Shown here in pieces: positions 62,775 to 64,000 of a DNA stretch of 64,000 nucleotides. Numbering within the stretch: the stretch's first letter is position 1; each line of letters opens with the position of its first letter. The notes beneath the pieces were generated by a model, which saw only the letters and a list, made by a program, of their open reading frames with translations, ran no database searches and was not told the DNA's origin. The DNA is from a virus: the IMG/VR virus record IMGVR_UViG_3300036939_000021, positions 1 to 64,000 of that record; one strand, written 5' to 3'. Made by a program: the position numbers and the translations under genes.

Positions 62775-64000
62775 ATGAGTGGATCGTTTAGTTCGCCTTC
62801 AACAGCATCAGCAGGGTCTACTAACTTTAAACAACCGCAAACAGGAACTATTACTAGAACCCTGTCTGCGAAATTAGCTGAAAGCGTAAGTGTTAAAGAC
62901 TTCGGGGCTGTAGGCAATAATATTGCTGATGATACCGCAGCTATTCAAGCAGCTATTGATGCCGTTAAAAATACGGGAGTAAAACTTGTTATTCCCGCTG
63001 GAAACTACAAAATTACCGATACCATCAAGATTGGATACGGAAATAGCCAATATGTAGCTATCCATATTGAAGGTGCCGGACGGAATCAAGACTTTGGTAC
63101 GTGTCGATTTATTGCAACCTTCAATGATAGACCCGCAATTAATATCCAGGGAGCTAGAGGGGTAACACTTTCTGGAATATCTGTAAAAGGTGTAAATGTT
63201 GCCCCAGAGTCAAGAAGTGATTTTCTAACTAATCCTGACTATCTCGACTGGATAACGGCAGGTTGCACTTTTGGCACTTACAACCCTTATTGTGGGATTG
63301 CTATTGACGCTTACTCAGGTGCCGATCCTGGAGCAGGCATTGATTATCCTAACGATCCTTACGGACGTTTTCACACAAGTAGAGTAACTGTCAAAGAGGT
63401 TGAGGTTCGTAACTTTGTTGTAGGATATTGTGTCAAACCAGCGAATGACGACAACAACGCCGAGGATATTGCCTTTAGAGATTGTGTGGCAAAGGGATGT
63501 ACATTTGGTTTGACAACAGGAGGAAAACAAAACAAAGGAATTAGCTATACCGATGGAGCGATGATTAATTGCTTCTGTGCTTATTCTGGCTTGCGCTATG
63601 GCAAACAAAATGGTTCAATCCCCAGATTATTTAATTTAGATATTGTAGTATGCCATCGGATTCTAGAAGTTGCACATACTGTATACTCAGGTTCTATAAC
63701 AGGACTGTATTGTGAAAATATCTGTGAACTAGGGTATTTTGGAAGTGGTTATGCTAGCGCTAGCAATACTCTGTCTATAACAGGCTGTACATTCAACAGA
63801 ACAGAATACAATAGTGGGGTTTTCGCAGCTTTCTACATGAACGTAGCTTTTCATGGCTGTTCATTTCAAGCTGCCGATCCCGAAGGTGTAATCAACTTTT
63901 ATCTTGACCCTTTAAACGTATATATCGCTTTTAATAACTGTACTTTTGGTCACACTCAAGGAAACGCAAATACTAAGCGTGTTGTCTATTCCGGCACCAA
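62775..64000 (+). CDS. pectate-lyase-fold tailspike, 5' part (continues past the window)
   Basis: Open to the last base, at least 408 residues. The phrase SVKDFGAVGNNIADDTAAIQ is the hallmark of Pectate_lyase_3 beta-helix tailspikes, and the following sequence has the expected ladder of short strands with many Cys, Asn and Gly (CTFGTYNPYCGIAID, NCFCAYSGLRY). These are trimeric depolymerases that cut host surface polysaccharide. The catalytic end is not visible. Its start lies 7 bases after the previous stop. Confidence 0.85.
   Translation, partial: MSGSFSSPSTASAGSTNFKQPQTGTITRTLSAKLAESVSVKDFGAVGNNIADDTAAIQAAIDAVKNTGVKLVIPAGNYKITDTIKIGYGNSQYVAIHIEGAGRNQDFGTCRFIATFNDRPAINIQGARGVTLSGISVKGVNVAPESRSDFLTNPDYLDWITAGCTFGTYNPYCGIAIDAYSGADPGAGIDYPNDPYGRFHTSRVTVKEVEVRNFVVGYCVKPANDDNNAEDIAFRDCVAKGCTFGLTTGGKQNKGISYTDGAMINCFCAYSGLRYGKQNGSIPRLFNLDIVVCHRILEVAHTVYSGSITGLYCENICELGYFGSGYASASNTLSITGCTFNRTEYNSGVFAAFYMNVAFHGCSFQAADPEGVINFYLDPLNVYIAFNNCTFGHTQGNANTKRVVYSGT

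Overview
This window looks like a little over half or less of a tailed phage genome, probably a siphovirus of a filamentous or other cyanobacterium. The phage assignment rests on a large terminase, a scaffold and capsid pair, tail-tube proteins, a lambda J-type tail tip protein and tail fibres or tailspikes. The cyanobacterial host is an inference from the type of the two TnpB proteins and several hypothetical families that I associate with cyanobacteria and their phages. Base composition is very AT-rich except in the first TnpB gene and the last 2-3 kb. I saw no tRNA, rRNA or CRISPR array, and no integrase, portal or tape-measure gene.

Layout. About 0.4-23 kb is an accessory/early region of many small plus-strand genes. 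Most are single genes or short operons, each with its own near-identical promoter (TTGACA, exactly 17 bp, TATAAT-like) and a hairpin terminator. It includes a ParB-like protein, two MazG-like pyrophosphohydrolases, a C39-like peptidase, a membrane-anchored P-loop ATPase operon (15.6-20.6 kb), HNH nucleases, a Dam-type methylase and a TnpB. At 23.3-27.9 kb the large terminase and two AP2/HNH-type homing endonuclease genes lie on the minus strand. At 28.0-29.3 kb are two ASCH-domain proteins. At 29.3-33.3 kb a tightly overlapping minus-strand operon encodes a sigma factor, a ParB-like protein, two small proteins, a PAPS-reductase-like protein and an arginine-rich protein. At 34-36.5 kb are a second TnpB with an RHH partner and two head-tail genes. 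At 36.6-44.7 kb more early cassettes surround a long non-coding region with paired RHH/KilA-N regulators. At 44.9-46.2 kb are thyX and dcd. From 46 to 64 kb are virion genes on both strands: tail chaperone candidates, two tail-tube paralogues, J, a zincin-containing head protein, scaffold, capsid, Ig-like fibre proteins, a putative glycosidase and an unfinished pectate-lyase-fold tailspike.

How it may work. Host RNA polymerase would read the dispersed early cassettes. The phage sigma factor may then read a different motif, GGAATATTGTAAATA, found 21-26 bases before four virion-region genes. ThyX, dCTP deaminase and the two MazG-like enzymes form a nucleotide-pool module. KilA-N/RHH pairs and the RHH gene at 15.2 kb look like regulatory switches.

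Most unusual signals: an octamer GGAAT(A/C)AT present roughly 60 times, often as inverted pairs that build terminators; a pair of homologous structured non-coding elements on opposite strands (41.4 and 44.2 kb); a promoter-plus-terminator RNA unit without an ORF (0.8-1.1 kb); three genes broken by a frameshift of the same sign; and a 47-residue protein resembling only the toxin-binding tail of a DUF1778 antitoxin.
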